Shown: positions 44,249 to 53,415, numbered from the stretch's first letter. The stretch: DNA of 64,000 bases from Sulfurovum indicum (GCF_014931715.1 NZ_CP063164.1:248001-312000); one strand, 5' to 3'. A program made the numbers and translations. The notes: generated from the letters alone by a model not told the origin.

Positions 44249-44890
44249 ATGTTAGTAGCACCAAGTATACTTTCGGCAGACTTTGGTTATTTGGCTGATG
44301 ATGTGAAGGCCATTTGTGAAGGGGGATGTGACCTTGTACATGTAGATGTGATGGACGGACACTTCGTTCCCAATCTGACGATCGGTCCGGTAGTAGTGGA
44401 AGCGATAGCAAAAGCGGCGACCAAACCGCTTGATATTCACCTGATGGTTGAGAATAACAGTTTCTTTGTTGATCTTTTTGCTCCGTTGAAACCGGAGTTT
44501 ATCTCTTTTCATATTGAAGAGGAGAAGCATCCTCACAGATTGATTCAGAAGATCCGCTCTTTGGATATCAGACCGGCGATCGTGCTGAATCCCCATACGC
44601 CGCCTGAAAAGATAGAGTTCCTGCTTGAATATGTTGATATGGTACTGCTCATGTCGGTTAACCCGGGTTTTGGCGGACAGAAGTTCATCCCCTCGGTCAT
44701 TGAAAAGGCACAGCGACTCAAAGCGCTTATTGAAAAACGCAACCCTGATTGTCTTATCGAAGTGGATGGCGGAGTGAATGATACAAATGTCAAAGTGCTT
44801 GCTGATGCCGGTGTGGATGTGGTTGTTGCCGGGTCATTTGTCTATAAACACCCTAAAGGGGTGGGAGAGGCGATCGCCTCTTTGAAGTGA
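44249..44890 (+). CDS. rpe: Ribulose-phosphate 3-epimerase
   Basis: 213 aa TIM barrel. Motifs: APSILSADFG, LVHVDVMDGHFVPNLTIGP, DIHLMVEN, MSVNPGFGGQKFIPS, EVDGGVND. Interconverts ribulose-5-P and xylulose-5-P. Its last codons contain the palindrome GAGGCGATCGCCTC, the first hairpin of a heptamer-repeat element that continues into the spacer. Confidence 0.96.
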   Translation: MLVAPSILSADFGYLADDVKAICEGGCDLVHVDVMDGHFVPNLTIGPVVVEAIAKAATKPLDIHLMVENNSFFVDLFAPLKPEFISFHIEEEKHPHRLIQKIRSLDIRPAIVLNPHTPPEKIEFLLEYVDMVLLMSVNPGFGGQKFIPSVIEKAQRLKALIEKRNPDCLIEVDGGVNDTNVKVLADAGVDVVVAGSFVYKHPKGVGEAIASLK

Positions 44891-45037
44891 AGAGAGAAGA
44901 GTGAATAGTGAATAGTGTCGGTATGCATTGCTGTGCAATGCTTTTATTGAAAGGAGAAGAGAATATGAAATATATCAAAATAGAAGTTTTTCGAAAGAAA
45001 AACAAACTAAAACTATTCACTTCTCCCAAAAGGGAGA
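44866..45037. repeat. Heptamer-repeat/hairpin element between rpe and trpF
   Basis: Parts in order: palindrome AGAGGCGATCGCCTCT (44866-44881, inside rpe), heptamers GTGAATA/GAGAAGA (44888-44916), TCGGTATG, hairpin GCATTGC-TGT-GCAATGC (44925-44941), a 44-nt middle, hairpin GTTTTTC-GAAA-GAAAAAC (44986-45003), reversed heptamers (ACTATTCACTTC), and terminal hairpin TCTCCC-AAAA-GGGAGA (45022-45037), whose right arm is the ribosome site of trpF. Confidence 0.7.
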
Positions 45038-45051
45038 CCTTGTGCGTGTGA
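44965..45051 (+). CDS. Possible 28-aa leader peptide within the repeat element
   Basis: ATG at 44965 has a strong AAAGGAG ribosome site 8 nt upstream. The frame encodes a Lys-rich 28-residue peptide (MKYIKIEVFRKKNKLKLF...) whose TGA overlaps the start region of trpF by about 10 nt. It may be a translated remnant of the element that couples ribosomes to trpF. No homology is recognised. Confidence 0.35.
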   Translation: MKYIKIEVFRKKNKLKLFTSPKRETLCV

Positions 45052-45632
45052 AAATCTGTGGTATTACTAATTTACGGGATGCGTTGCATGCCGTAGAGTG
45101 TGGTGCGGATGCATTGGGATTTGTCTTTTATAACCAATCTCCACGCTATATTACCCCCAAAGATGCCAAACATATTATTGATCTTCTGCCTCCTTTTGTT
45201 GAAAGGGTAGGGCTCTTTGTTGATGAAGGGGTAGAGACGATTGAAACCATTTGTAGATATACCAATATCTCACTCGCACAGATCCATTTTGATGTAGATG
45301 AAGAGTCTTTGGATGTAATTGACCTGAAAACACTGCCGGTAGTACGCACCAGATCACCTGAAGATATTCATCGTTTTTCAGACAGGTACCGTCTTGTCGA
45401 TGCCTATTGTGAGACCTATGGAGGCAGCGGTAAGCGTTTAAATCTTGAGTGGTTTGAAGGAGTGGACTGTTCGAAGATCATTCTTGCAGGCGGGTTGACA
45501 CCTCAGAATATTGCCGAAGTAAAAAAGTATGGTTTCTATGGTGTGGATGTCAGCTCCGGAGTGGAATCGGTCAAAGGGAAGAAAGACCCCAAGAAAGTGG
45601 AGCAGTTTATTACCTATGCGAAAAGTCTTTGA
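45042..45632 (+). CDS. trpF: Phosphoribosylanthranilate isomerase
   Basis: 196 aa from a GTG at 45042 (VRVKICGITN), with GGGAG 6 nt upstream in the repeat's last hairpin. Family signatures: KICGITNLRDA, ALGFVFYNQSPRYI, LVDAYCETYGGSGKRLNLEW, LAGGLTPQNI, GVDVSSGVE. Third step of tryptophan synthesis from chorismate. The longer frame upstream is repeat sequence. Confidence 0.93.
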   Translation: MRVKICGITNLRDALHAVECGADALGFVFYNQSPRYITPKDAKHIIDLLPPFVERVGLFVDEGVETIETICRYTNISLAQIHFDVDEESLDVIDLKTLPVVRTRSPEDIHRFSDRYRLVDAYCETYGGSGKRLNLEWFEGVDCSKIILAGGLTPQNIAEVKKYGFYGVDVSSGVESVKGKKDPKKVEQFITYAKSL

Positions 45633-46413
45633 TGAACTGACACGTGCATTCCGAAAGCATCAAGGTGTGCTGGCTGAAAAGCAGTATTCAGAGATCACAA
45701 TGAAACATACGACCCTGCTTGAAGACAGCGATACGATCTTTATCCTGCTTCAGGCATCCGGTTACCCTATTGAAGAGGAAGAGGGGTATTACCGGCTGAA
45801 AACCTGTTTTACCCCATACGAGGAACAGCGTTACTGTGTGATCGACATAGAGACCAACGGCAGCAAACCAGGAACCTCACAGGTAATAGAGATTGGTGCG
45901 GTCATGATAGAGAATGGTAAGCTTGTTGACAGTTATGAAACATTTGTAGAGTGTGCTTTTCTTCCCGAGTATATTACCAAGATCACCGGTATAGAACCTG
46001 AAGATCTCATTGGTGCACCGACACGCAGAGAAGCTCTGACAGGTCTGCGCCACTTTATGGGGGATGCTGTTTTTGTAGCGCACAATGCCAATTTTGACTA
46101 TACTTTTCTGGATGCCTCCTTTGAACGTTTCGGACTGGGTGGCATCGGCAACCCCAAACTTTGTACTATTGATCTTGCCAAACGTACTTTTGAGAGTGAA
46201 CGTTATGGGCTTGCTTATCTCATAGAATCTCTTGGTATGGAGGAGACTTCCCATCACCGTGCCTATTCCGATGCACTTTGTGCTTCAACAGTGATGCAGA
46301 AGAGTTTTGAAACCCTGCCGGAGTATGTCAAAACTACTGATGATCTGTTACAGTTTGCTGTTTCCAGTAAGAAAACAAGACGTTTGAAGAAAGAAGCGAA
46401 GGAGGGGCTGTAG
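45616..46413 (+). CDS. 3'-5' exonuclease, DnaQ/PolIII epsilon-like
   Basis: 265 aa from ATG 45616, overlapping trpF by 17 nt. N-terminal ~75 residues without a known domain, then the DEDDh exonuclease fold: VIDIETNG (Exo I), AHNANFDYTFLDASF (Exo II), HHRAYSDALC (Exo III with catalytic His). Ends in a Lys/Arg-rich tail. Likely DNA repair or proofreading-related; not necessarily the PolIII epsilon subunit. Its stop codon lies in an inverted-repeat end. Confidence 0.85.
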   Translation: MRKVFDELTRAFRKHQGVLAEKQYSEITMKHTTLLEDSDTIFILLQASGYPIEEEEGYYRLKTCFTPYEEQRYCVIDIETNGSKPGTSQVIEIGAVMIENGKLVDSYETFVECAFLPEYITKITGIEPEDLIGAPTRREALTGLRHFMGDAVFVAHNANFDYTFLDASFERFGLGGIGNPKLCTIDLAKRTFESERYGLAYLIESLGMEETSHHRAYSDALCASTVMQKSFETLPEYVKTTDDLLQFAVSSKKTRRLKKEAKEGL

Positions 46414-46492
46414 GGAGAGGTCTTATGCCTGACCTTTTGGGTTTGAAATATGACTGGTCTTTAAGAGTCGCCACAAGGGCGACCCCTACAGA
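46409..46492. repeat. Short inverted-repeat (MITE-like) element
   Basis: Ends TGTAGGG (left, 46409) and CCCCTACA (right, ending about 46490) are inverted copies. Each end folds by itself: AGGTC...GACCT on the left and GTCGCC-ACAAG-GGCGAC on the right. The same end type borders the larger element at 49888-50278. It uses the stop codon of the exonuclease gene. Confidence 0.6.
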
Positions 46493-46505
46493 GAAGGTCT
46501 TCCTT

Positions 46506-47156
46506 CTACCGTTTATCTAGAACATGATGCAAAAACAAGATCTGTGCAAAGACTGGTGAGAAGATGTTCAGCACAGGAATATAGTTGAGCCCTGAAGCAA
46601 TCATCGCCAGTACTGTGGTACCTTTTTTCTTCTCTTTGATCTTGGTTTTCTCTTTGATAAAAAGGGATGAGACATCATAGAGAGTGGGCTCTTTGATCAG
46701 GATCGACCAGAGCCAGAGCATCCATACAGCACCTATAAGCGGGATGAACATGATGGGGAATGTGAACAGGAAGAGGAGTAAAAAGACCATTCCCGCTTTG
46801 AGACTGAGGAGTATAGAGGTAGAGATGTCAGCGGTTCCTGCAACTGGTATATCAGGGTACTCTTTTTTTGCCAGCTTGATCAACAGTGGCTCGATCATCA
46901 GTGATGTGACAACAGCATGAATAAGAATGAAGATCGTATAGGCGATCGCAACAGTAGCTACGGCAGCACCACTGGTCTGTAACCACTCCCAGGGTATCCA
47001 TGAGAGATACCCCTTGATAAACCCTGTCAATATATCATTGACAAGCCATATGGCAATAGTGGTCACAACAAGAGAGATAAGTGTGGTTTTTGCCATAAAG
47101 GCAAGTACAGTAGCTGAAAAGAGGTCTTTAAAGCTTTTGGTAATCGTTTGGTTCAT
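46506..47156 (-). CDS. EI24-domain membrane protein
   Basis: 216 aa with four to five membrane helices and the EI24/CysZ-like arrangement (MFIPLIGAVWMLWLWSILIKEPTLYDVSSLF). ATG 47156 has GAGAA upstream; an in-frame ATG 12 nt earlier is possible. Function unknown; CysZ relatives transport sulfate. Confidence 0.75.
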   Translation of the reverse strand: MNQTITKSFKDLFSATVLAFMAKTTLISLVVTTIAIWLVNDILTGFIKGYLSWIPWEWLQTSGAAVATVAIAYTIFILIHAVVTSLMIEPLLIKLAKKEYPDIPVAGTADISTSILLSLKAGMVFLLLFLFTFPIMFIPLIGAVWMLWLWSILIKEPTLYDVSSLFIKEKTKIKEKKKGTTVLAMIASGLNYIPVLNIFSPVFAQILFLHHVLDKR

Positions 47157-47212
47157 GATTATTCTCACTATAACATTTAATATTTTTCAGGGTGTTGTGT
47201 CCTTACAGCACC

Positions 47213-47737
47213 CTACAGGTATTCATTTTTAAATTTCACATACCGCTCAGCAGAAGCATAAAGTTCTGCAACTTCCTCATCTGTCAGCTCTCGGACAACT
47301 TTTGCAGGACTGCCCATAATGAGGCTTCTTGGCGGAAACTTCTTGTTCTTGGTAACAAGACTTCCCGCTCCGACGATGGATTCTTTACCGATGACAGCAC
47401 CATCTAAAATAGTCGCACTCATGCCAATGAGGCAGGCATCTTCAATAGTACAGCCGTGCAGCATAACACGGTGTCCGACAGTTACATCATTTCCAATGAT
47501 GGTTGGGTTGCCGTCTGTCATATCTTCTCTTTTATGGTGCGTGACATGGATCATACTGAGATCCTGTATGTTTGTTCTCTCTCCGATGGTGATAAAGTGT
47601 ACATCTCCGCGTACCACACATCCAAACCAAACGGCCGAGTCTTCTCCCATTGTTACACGTCCAATAACAGAAGCGCCTTCTGCCACCCAGGCATTTTTTT
47701 TAAGTTGAGGTGTCCACTCTTTGAATTTGATCAGCAT
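47213..47737 (-). CDS. Gamma-carbonic-anhydrase-like hexapeptide-repeat protein
   Basis: 174 aa. Left-handed beta-helix of hexapeptide repeats (VIGRVTMGEDSAVWFGCVVRGD, IGNDVTVGHRVMLHGCTIEDACLIGMSATILDGAVIGKESIVGAGSLV), with metal-binding His in VTHHK and GHRVMLHG. Belongs to the YrdA/PaaY gamma-CA group. Activity as a carbonic anhydrase is not certain. It lies 1 nt after the ppk1 stop. Confidence 0.88.
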   Translation of the reverse strand: MLIKFKEWTPQLKKNAWVAEGASVIGRVTMGEDSAVWFGCVVRGDVHFITIGERTNIQDLSMIHVTHHKREDMTDGNPTIIGNDVTVGHRVMLHGCTIEDACLIGMSATILDGAVIGKESIVGAGSLVTKNKKFPPRSLIMGSPAKVVRELTDEEVAELYASAERYVKFKNEYL

Positions 47738-49825
47738 CTATGATTCCTTTAATATCTTGCTTGCCAGACGACTGACATAGTCAGGTGTCTCTTTTTTTGT
47801 TTTGTCATATATTTTGTTGACATATTGTTCAAGGATAAGGTGGTTGTTGACACTTTTCCCCAACGTAGGGACTTTGACATACTCACCGCTCTCCTGCAAC
47901 TCCCATCGAAGTTGATTGTCGGCCAGCTGCAGCATAAGGATCTGTTCTATCTTTTTTGAGAGATTCTCTTCCACGATAGGGGTCATCAGTTCGACCCGTC
48001 TTACAAGGTTACGCGGCATCAGGTCGGCACTGGAGATATAACATTTTATTTTTTGATTCCTAAAGTAATAGATGCGAGGATGCTCCAGATACTTTCCGAT
48101 GATGGAGGAGACTGTGATATTTTCACTCACTCCTTTCACCCCCGGTTTGAGACAGCAGATACCACGGATAATGAGGTCGATCCTGCAACCATCCTGTGAG
48201 GCTTTATAGAGTGCCTTGATAATGTCGATATCGACCAGAGAGTTTGCTTTGAGAATGATATGCCCGTTCTTTCCGTGTTGACTCTCTTTCTCGATGAGCT
48301 TGATCAGTTTTGGTTTGATCTGGACCGGTGACATAAAGAGTGTATCGAGCTTGGTGTAGGTAGAGAAGCCTGTAAGGAAATGAAAAAAGTGTGTTGCATC
48401 TTTGGAGAAAGCCTCTTTTGCCGTGAAATAGGAGATATCAGTGTATATTTTGGCGGTTGTCGGATTGTAATTCCCCGTTGCCAAATGGACGTAGCTTTGC
48501 AGCTTACGTCCTTTGCGTTTGATTACCTGTGCGATCTTGGCATGAACTTTAAGTCCCGGGATTCCATAAACGACATGTGCACCGGCATCTTCAAGTGCTT
48601 TGGCCCAGCGCAGGTTGTTCTCTTCATCAAAACGTGCTTTGAGCTCTACGAGAACAGTAACCTGTTTTCCATCACGTACCGCATCGATCAGAGCTTTGAC
48701 AATAGGTGATTTCTGCCCGGCACGGTATAGTGTCATGCGGATTGCTATCGTCTCCGGATCGGCGGCTGCCTGCTTGATGAACAGTACAACCGGTTCAAAG
48801 CTGTCGTATGGATGGTAAAGTAAAACATCCTGTTTTTCTATAGCTTCAAATATGTTCTCAGTATCCAATGGTGGCAGTGTTTTGGGCGTGAATGTCGGCA
48901 AAACAAGATGGGAGAGGCGTTTGTCCCCTACGATTTGCCAGAGAGCACCGAGGTTGAGGGGCAGGCTTTTATAGGGGTAGATATCATTTTCATCAAGGTT
49001 AAGGTGTGTCAGAAGGAACTGTAAAAGATCTTTATCGACCTCCTCAAGGAGTTCAAGCCTGATGAGAGAACCTTTATTTCTTGAACGCAGCCCCTCCTGA
49101 AGGATTTCCAGAAAATCATCTGCTTCCTCCTCTTCTATTTCAATATCTGCATTGCGGGTAACTCTGAAAGGGGTAGAGGCGAGTGGAGTAAAGCCTGGAA
49201 ATAATTCGGTAGTGAAGTGCTCAACTACACTTTCGATGGGAATGAATGTCTGATCGATCTGAATAAAACGAGGCAGGATACGCGGAATACGAATAAGACC
49301 ATGTTTAATGTGGTGTGATTCATCCTGCAGTGTAATAGCAAGTCCAAAACTGAGGTTGTTGAGATGGGGGAATGGGTGTGTGGCATCTACGGCAATAGGA
49401 ATGATGACCGGGTAGATCTCTTCAAAAAAGATTGTCTTGACCTCTTCCTTCTCTTCTTTGGTTAACAGATCAAAATTTTTGATGTGTACACCATGCGTAT
49501 GCAGTTCCGAAATAATGGAAGTATAGCAGGATTCCAGTACATGGTGTTCTCTATGCAGGTAGGCACGAATCTGTTTTAACTGCTCGGTAGGGGTAAGTTT
49601 GTCCGGCCCTGTCTGCTGGATGCGTGCTTTAAAAAGGCTTTTAAGCCCTGCTACACGGATCATGTAGAACTCATCGAGGTTAGTACCGTAGATGGCGAGG
49701 AACTTTAGTCTCTCCAGTGGCGGCAGCTTCTCGTCAAGCGCTTGTGCAAGTACACGTGAGTTGAACTGCAGCCAGCTGAGCTCGCGGTTGAAATAGAGCT
49801 GTGATGAATTGAGATCGATCGACAT
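47738..49825 (-). CDS. ppk1: Polyphosphate kinase
   Basis: 695 aa. Begins LYFNRELSWLQFNSRVL; catalytic domain with HPYDSFEPVV, RMTLYRAGQKSPIVKALI, RFDEENNLRWAKALEDAGAHVVYG and the autophosphorylated His in KVHAKIAQV; C-terminal RIYYFRNQKIKCYISSADLMPRNL. Makes long-chain polyphosphate from ATP. ATG 49825 (AAGGAAA upstream) preferred over the TTG at 49843. The MITE-like element lies 60 nt upstream of its start. Confidence 0.95.
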   Translation of the reverse strand: MSIDLNSSQLYFNRELSWLQFNSRVLAQALDEKLPPLERLKFLAIYGTNLDEFYMIRVAGLKSLFKARIQQTGPDKLTPTEQLKQIRAYLHREHHVLESCYTSIISELHTHGVHIKNFDLLTKEEKEEVKTIFFEEIYPVIIPIAVDATHPFPHLNNLSFGLAITLQDESHHIKHGLIRIPRILPRFIQIDQTFIPIESVVEHFTTELFPGFTPLASTPFRVTRNADIEIEEEEADDFLEILQEGLRSRNKGSLIRLELLEEVDKDLLQFLLTHLNLDENDIYPYKSLPLNLGALWQIVGDKRLSHLVLPTFTPKTLPPLDTENIFEAIEKQDVLLYHPYDSFEPVVLFIKQAAADPETIAIRMTLYRAGQKSPIVKALIDAVRDGKQVTVLVELKARFDEENNLRWAKALEDAGAHVVYGIPGLKVHAKIAQVIKRKGRKLQSYVHLATGNYNPTTAKIYTDISYFTAKEAFSKDATHFFHFLTGFSTYTKLDTLFMSPVQIKPKLIKLIEKESQHGKNGHIILKANSLVDIDIIKALYKASQDGCRIDLIIRGICCLKPGVKGVSENITVSSIIGKYLEHPRIYYFRNQKIKCYISSADLMPRNLVRRVELMTPIVEENLSKKIEQILMLQLADNQLRWELQESGEYVKVPTLGKSVNNHLILEQYVNKIYDKTKKETPDYVSRLASKILKES

Positions 49826-49887
49826 GTTAAGGTTTCCTTCCAAGCAGATAAATGAGAGATATTATAGCAAAAAATTCCAATATTGTG

Positions 49888-50278
49888 TGTAGGGGCAGGT
49901 CTTGTGCCTGTCCTTGGGGATAGAGATATGTTTGTTTTGATAACATATGATCGTTGGTATGTATTACCTACCAATTAAATACCTCAATCTTTGATGCTGC
50001 AATTTTGTTCACAGACAAGGCAGATTTTCACAGGACTAGCCGGAGGCTAATTCAAGAAAATCTAACACCGTATGTGGGCGAAAGTGCTGCACCCTTCGGG
50101 GAGAACGATACGAGACAACCTGCACGTAAAAAAATCTTTGAATTACCTACGGGTAGTCCTTCAGATTTTTTCACGCACATCTTGCCTCGTCTCGTTCTCT
50201 CAAAGTTTGAGGTATTTAGTTGGTGCGGTAATAAGAATATCCTGCACTCAAGGGTCGGTACAAGACCAGACCCCTACA
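49888..50278. repeat. 391-bp MITE-like element with inverted ends and two inverted structured modules
   Basis: Ends: TGTAGGGG (49888) and CCCCTACA (ending 50278), with the adjoining ~20 nt also inverted copies. Inside, 49962-49994 and 50200-50233 are inverted copies of each other (about 33 nt, four to five mismatches). The left module folds as AGATTTTC-N7-TAGCC-GGA-GGCTA-N6-GAAAATCT (50022-50063); the right module (50101-50199) is an inverted, diverged copy in which the inner stem reads TACC/GGTA, i.e. a pair exchange that keeps pairing. Open frames on both strands look non-coding. Confidence 0.7.
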
Positions 50279-50291
50279 GGGGGAGGTAGTG

Positions 50292-52265
50292 TTACAATTT
50301 TTTAACCTTGGCTATTTCATCCCGCAGTCTCGCTGCTTCTTCAAACTCCAGGTTCTTGGCGGCTGCAAGCATTTTTGCTTTAAGCTCCTTAATGAGCTGC
50401 TGACGTTCAGCTTTTGGCATTTTGTCAAGTTTGTCACGTTTGTTGTAAAGTTCTCCCGCATCATCCACTTTGAGATTGGTATCGAGTTCCCTGATAGTCG
50501 TTTTTGGTGTAATGCCATGTGCTTTGTTGTAGGCGATCTGTTTTTCTCTTCTCGTCTGAGTGATCTCGATAGTTGCTTTCATTGAGTCGGTTATTTTTTT
50601 GGCGTACATCAGTACTTTTCCATTTGCATTTCGGGCAGCACGGCCGGCTGTCTGTATTAGAGCTGTACGTGAACGGAGGAAGCCTTCTTTGTCTGCATCG
50701 AGTATGGCAACCAGAGAGACTTCGGGCAGATCAAGTCCTTCTCTAAGAAGATTAATGCCTACCAGGATGTCAAACTCTCCAAGTCGTAATGATCGGATAA
50801 CCTGGTTACGTTCAATAGCATCAAGGTCGGAGTGCATATATTTGGCTTTGAGTCCAAGGTCATTGTAGTAACTTGTCAACTCCTCTGCCATCTTTTTTGT
50901 CAATACAGTGACAAGTACTCGTTCACCTCTTTCAATGACCGGTTTCATGCGATCGTGCAGGTTTTCAACCTGGTAGGTAGAGTCGATGACCTCAATTTCA
51001 GGGTCAAGTAGTCCTGTGGGCCTGACAACTTGTTCGGCTACAGTGGAAGAGAGTTCCAGTTCCAGGTCAGCCGGCGTGGCTGAAACAAAGAGATAATGAG
51101 GTGCCTTGTTGATATACTCATCAAACATCAGCGGTCTGTTATCCAGAGCGGAAGGGAGCCTGAAACCATGATCGACCAATACTTCTTTACGACTTCTGTC
51201 GCCGGCATACATACCACGAAACTGTGGCAGTGAAACATGTGATTCATCGACAATGACAAGGTAGTCGTCATGCATAACTTCAAAGTAGTCCATCATTGAG
51301 TAGGGGGTCTCACCGGGTTTTTTGCCTGTAAGGTGTCTGGAGTAGTTTTCTATCCCTTTACATATTCCTGTGGCTTCGAGCATTTCCAGGTCGAACTCGG
51401 TTCGCTGTTTAAGACGGTTGTATTCTACCATACGTCCTTCCCGCTGAAAGTATGCCAGCCGTTCATCAAGCTCCTCTTCAATACTTTTAATGGCACGTGC
51501 GAGCTTCTCTTTGCCGACGATGAACTGATTGGCAGAGTAGACAGTAACCTCTTTCATGGCTTTGTTTTTCTCTCCGGTCAATGCATTGAATTCGTAAATA
51601 TCCTCGATCTCGTCGCCGAAGAACTCAATACGTACGGCAAATTCATCGGAGTATGCCGGGTAGATATCTATCACCTCTCCGCTGACACGGAAATTTCCGA
51701 TATCAAAAAATTCATCGTTGCGTTTGTACCCCATATCGACGAGTCGGAGCAGCAGCTCTTTTTGATTATACTCTTCTCCTACACACAGTTTCTGAACGAT
51801 GGAACGGTAATCTTCAGGTGAGCCCAAACCGTAGTTGGCCGAGACCGAAGCAATGACTATGACATCATCGTGACTCAGCAGCGAAGCAGTCGTACTCAGG
51901 CGCAGACGCTCCAGTTCCTGATTGATGGAGCTGTCCTTTTCAATGAAGAGGTCCTGGCGTGGCAGATAGGCTTCGGGCTGGTAGTAGTCATAGTAGGAGA
52001 TGAAGTACTCTACATGGTTGTTGGGGAAAAATGCTTTGAATTCTGAGTAGAGTTGTGCAGCCAGTGTTTTGTTATGTGTCATGACGAGGGTTGGCTTTTT
52101 GGTCTTCTCAATGATCTTTGCCATGGTGTAGGTCTTCCCTGAACCGGTCACACCAAGCAGTGTCTGATAACGGCTGCCTTTCAGTATGGATTCCGAAAGA
52201 GCTTCAATGGCTTCCGGCTGATCGCCGGAAGGGGCATAGGGGCTGTTTACTTTGAAGTTAGGCAA
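50292..52265 (-). CDS. uvrB: Excinuclease ABC subunit B
   Basis: 657 aa. Walker [11 protein letters not shown], beta-hairpin region [73 protein letters not shown] and the C-terminal UVR domain ([24 protein letters not shown]). Damage-recognition helicase of nucleotide excision repair. Confidence 0.97.
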   Translation of the reverse strand: MPNFKVNSPYAPSGDQPEAIEALSESILKGSRYQTLLGVTGSGKTYTMAKIIEKTKKPTLVMTHNKTLAAQLYSEFKAFFPNNHVEYFISYYDYYQPEAYLPRQDLFIEKDSSINQELERLRLSTTASLLSHDDVIVIASVSANYGLGSPEDYRSIVQKLCVGEEYNQKELLLRLVDMGYKRNDEFFDIGNFRVSGEVIDIYPAYSDEFAVRIEFFGDEIEDIYEFNALTGEKNKAMKEVTVYSANQFIVGKEKLARAIKSIEEELDERLAYFQREGRMVEYNRLKQRTEFDLEMLEATGICKGIENYSRHLTGKKPGETPYSMMDYFEVMHDDYLVIVDESHVSLPQFRGMYAGDRSRKEVLVDHGFRLPSALDNRPLMFDEYINKAPHYLFVSATPADLELELSSTVAEQVVRPTGLLDPEIEVIDSTYQVENLHDRMKPVIERGERVLVTVLTKKMAEELTSYYNDLGLKAKYMHSDLDAIERNQVIRSLRLGEFDILVGINLLREGLDLPEVSLVAILDADKEGFLRSRTALIQTAGRAARNANGKVLMYAKKITDSMKATIEITQTRREKQIAYNKAHGITPKTTIRELDTNLKVDDAGELYNKRDKLDKMPKAERQQLIKELKAKMLAAAKNLEFEEAARLRDEIAKVKKL

Positions 52266-52351
52266 AATATCTCCATCATGCTATTGGTATAGTTTTAATA
52301 ATTTTTGATATTATAACACAGCAAATTATTTTAAAGAACGATGGAGTTTTT

Positions 52352-52621
52352 ATGAGCGCATTACAGAGATTGCAAGAGAAGATCACACAGCTTAAAACAG
52401 ACTATGAGGCGATCAAGTCGCAGAATGAAGAGTTAAGAAACCAGCTGACCACTATGAGCAGTTCCCAGTCTGAACAGGAGATGCTCATCAGCAACCTCAG
52501 AGCAGAAGCTGAAAAGGTGCAATCGCTGGAGAGTACGGTAGCTTCACTCAAGCGTGAACTGGAGGAGAAAGATGCCGAGATTGAAAAGATCATTGCGCAG
52601 GTAGAATCGTTACTGGCATAA
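52352..52621 (+). CDS. ZapB-like coiled-coil cell-division protein
   Basis: 89 aa, almost one continuous coiled coil (MSALQRLQEKITQLKTDYEAIKSQNEELRNQL ... LKRELEEKDAEIEKIIAQVESLLA). Resembles ZapB in length and heptad content. Followed by the ZapA-like gene after a heptamer-repeat element, so the pair would act at the division ring. Low-complexity coiled coils make family assignment uncertain. Confidence 0.65.
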   Translation: MSALQRLQEKITQLKTDYEAIKSQNEELRNQLTTMSSSQSEQEMLISNLRAEAEKVQSLESTVASLKRELEEKDAEIEKIIAQVESLLA

Positions 52622-52714
52622 TGAAATGAAAAATTAGCAATTAAAAATTAAAAAAAGGGGCAGGGGACTTTTGATTTTTCCTTTTTAATTTTTAATTTCA
52701 ATATCCGAAGGATA
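52622..52714. repeat. Heptamer-repeat/hairpin element between the Zap-like genes
   Basis: AAAAATT/AGCAATT heptamers (52629-52656), a GGGGCAGGGG middle, heptamers in reverse (TTTTTAATTTTTAATTT), and a terminal hairpin TATCC-GAA-GGATA (52702-52714) with AAGGA, the ribosome site of the next gene, in loop and right arm. Confidence 0.65.
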
Positions 52715-52719
52715 AGAAG

Positions 52720-52941
52720 ATGAAAAACGTTGGACTGACCGTATGCGGGAACCGTTATGAGATCAAGCTAGAAGATGATTTTGCGGATTTTGTAAACAAC
52801 GACTTGCAGGAAGCAGGTGTGAACCTGTACACAGACAATAAACCTGACAAGCTGCTAAAGGCTTATTTACGACTTGCCAAACAGGCAACCTCTTATGAAA
52901 AAGAGATAGAGCTTCTTATAGAGACAATAGACGGATTATGA
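52720..52941 (+). CDS. ZapA-like small protein
   Basis: 73 aa. The N-terminal beta-strands (MKNVGLTVCGNRYEIKLEDDF) and a helical C-terminus (LLKAYLRLAKQATSYEKEIELLIETIDGL) resemble a short ZapA, an FtsZ-ring-associated protein. Pairs with the ZapB-like gene. ATG 52720 follows the repeat hairpin that carries AAGGA. Confidence 0.55.
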   Translation: MKNVGLTVCGNRYEIKLEDDFADFVNNDLQEAGVNLYTDNKPDKLLKAYLRLAKQATSYEKEIELLIETIDGL

Positions 52942-53049
52942 CATACCATAACATTTTTTAATTTTATATTGTTTTAAGTTTTAACATACTACTATTTTAA
53001 AAGACCAGTTATTGAATTGGTACTATATAAATTAACACAGGAGTTAATC

Positions 53050-53415
53050 ATGACAGAGACATCTAACATGAGACGCGGTTTCACAATGATCGAATTGATC
53101 TTTGTAATTGTAATTATCGGTATTTTGGCAGCAGTTGCCATTCCAAAACTAGCAGCAACGAGAGATGATGCAAAACTTTCTACAGCAATTGCAAATGCAG
53201 GTACGTGTGTGAATGAAGTAGGGTCGGCATATACAGCGGGTAACCCTATTAAAGCAACATCTGCTACAGTTGCATGTAGTACAGCTGATGCACACAGTGA
53301 TATTACTGTAAGTATTGACAGTACAAACGGTAGATATATCAAAATCACTGGAACAGGTATTTCTACGCTTGATACTACACATGATTTTGGTGGTACAAGC
53401 GTATCTTATAACTAA
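53050..53415 (+). CDS. Type IV prepilin-like protein
   Basis: 121 aa. Class III signal MTETSNMRRG|FTMIELIFVIVIIGILAAVAIPKL with cleavage after Gly and Glu at +5, then a short globular domain with two Cys (about 59 and 80) and Ala/Thr/Ser-rich sequence. A major or minor pilin/pseudopilin. Its N-terminal half is paralogous to the gene at 63744, and the glycan operon lies between them. Confidence 0.88.
   Translation: MTETSNMRRGFTMIELIFVIVIIGILAAVAIPKLAATRDDAKLSTAIANAGTCVNEVGSAYTAGNPIKATSATVACSTADAHSDITVSIDSTNGRYIKITGTGISTLDTTHDFGGTSVSYN

Noticed and set aside
49954-50289. 111-codon and 77-codon frames in the ppk1-uvrB spacer
   Set aside because: Both lie inside the inverted-repeat element and read through its stems in two frames; no protein features.
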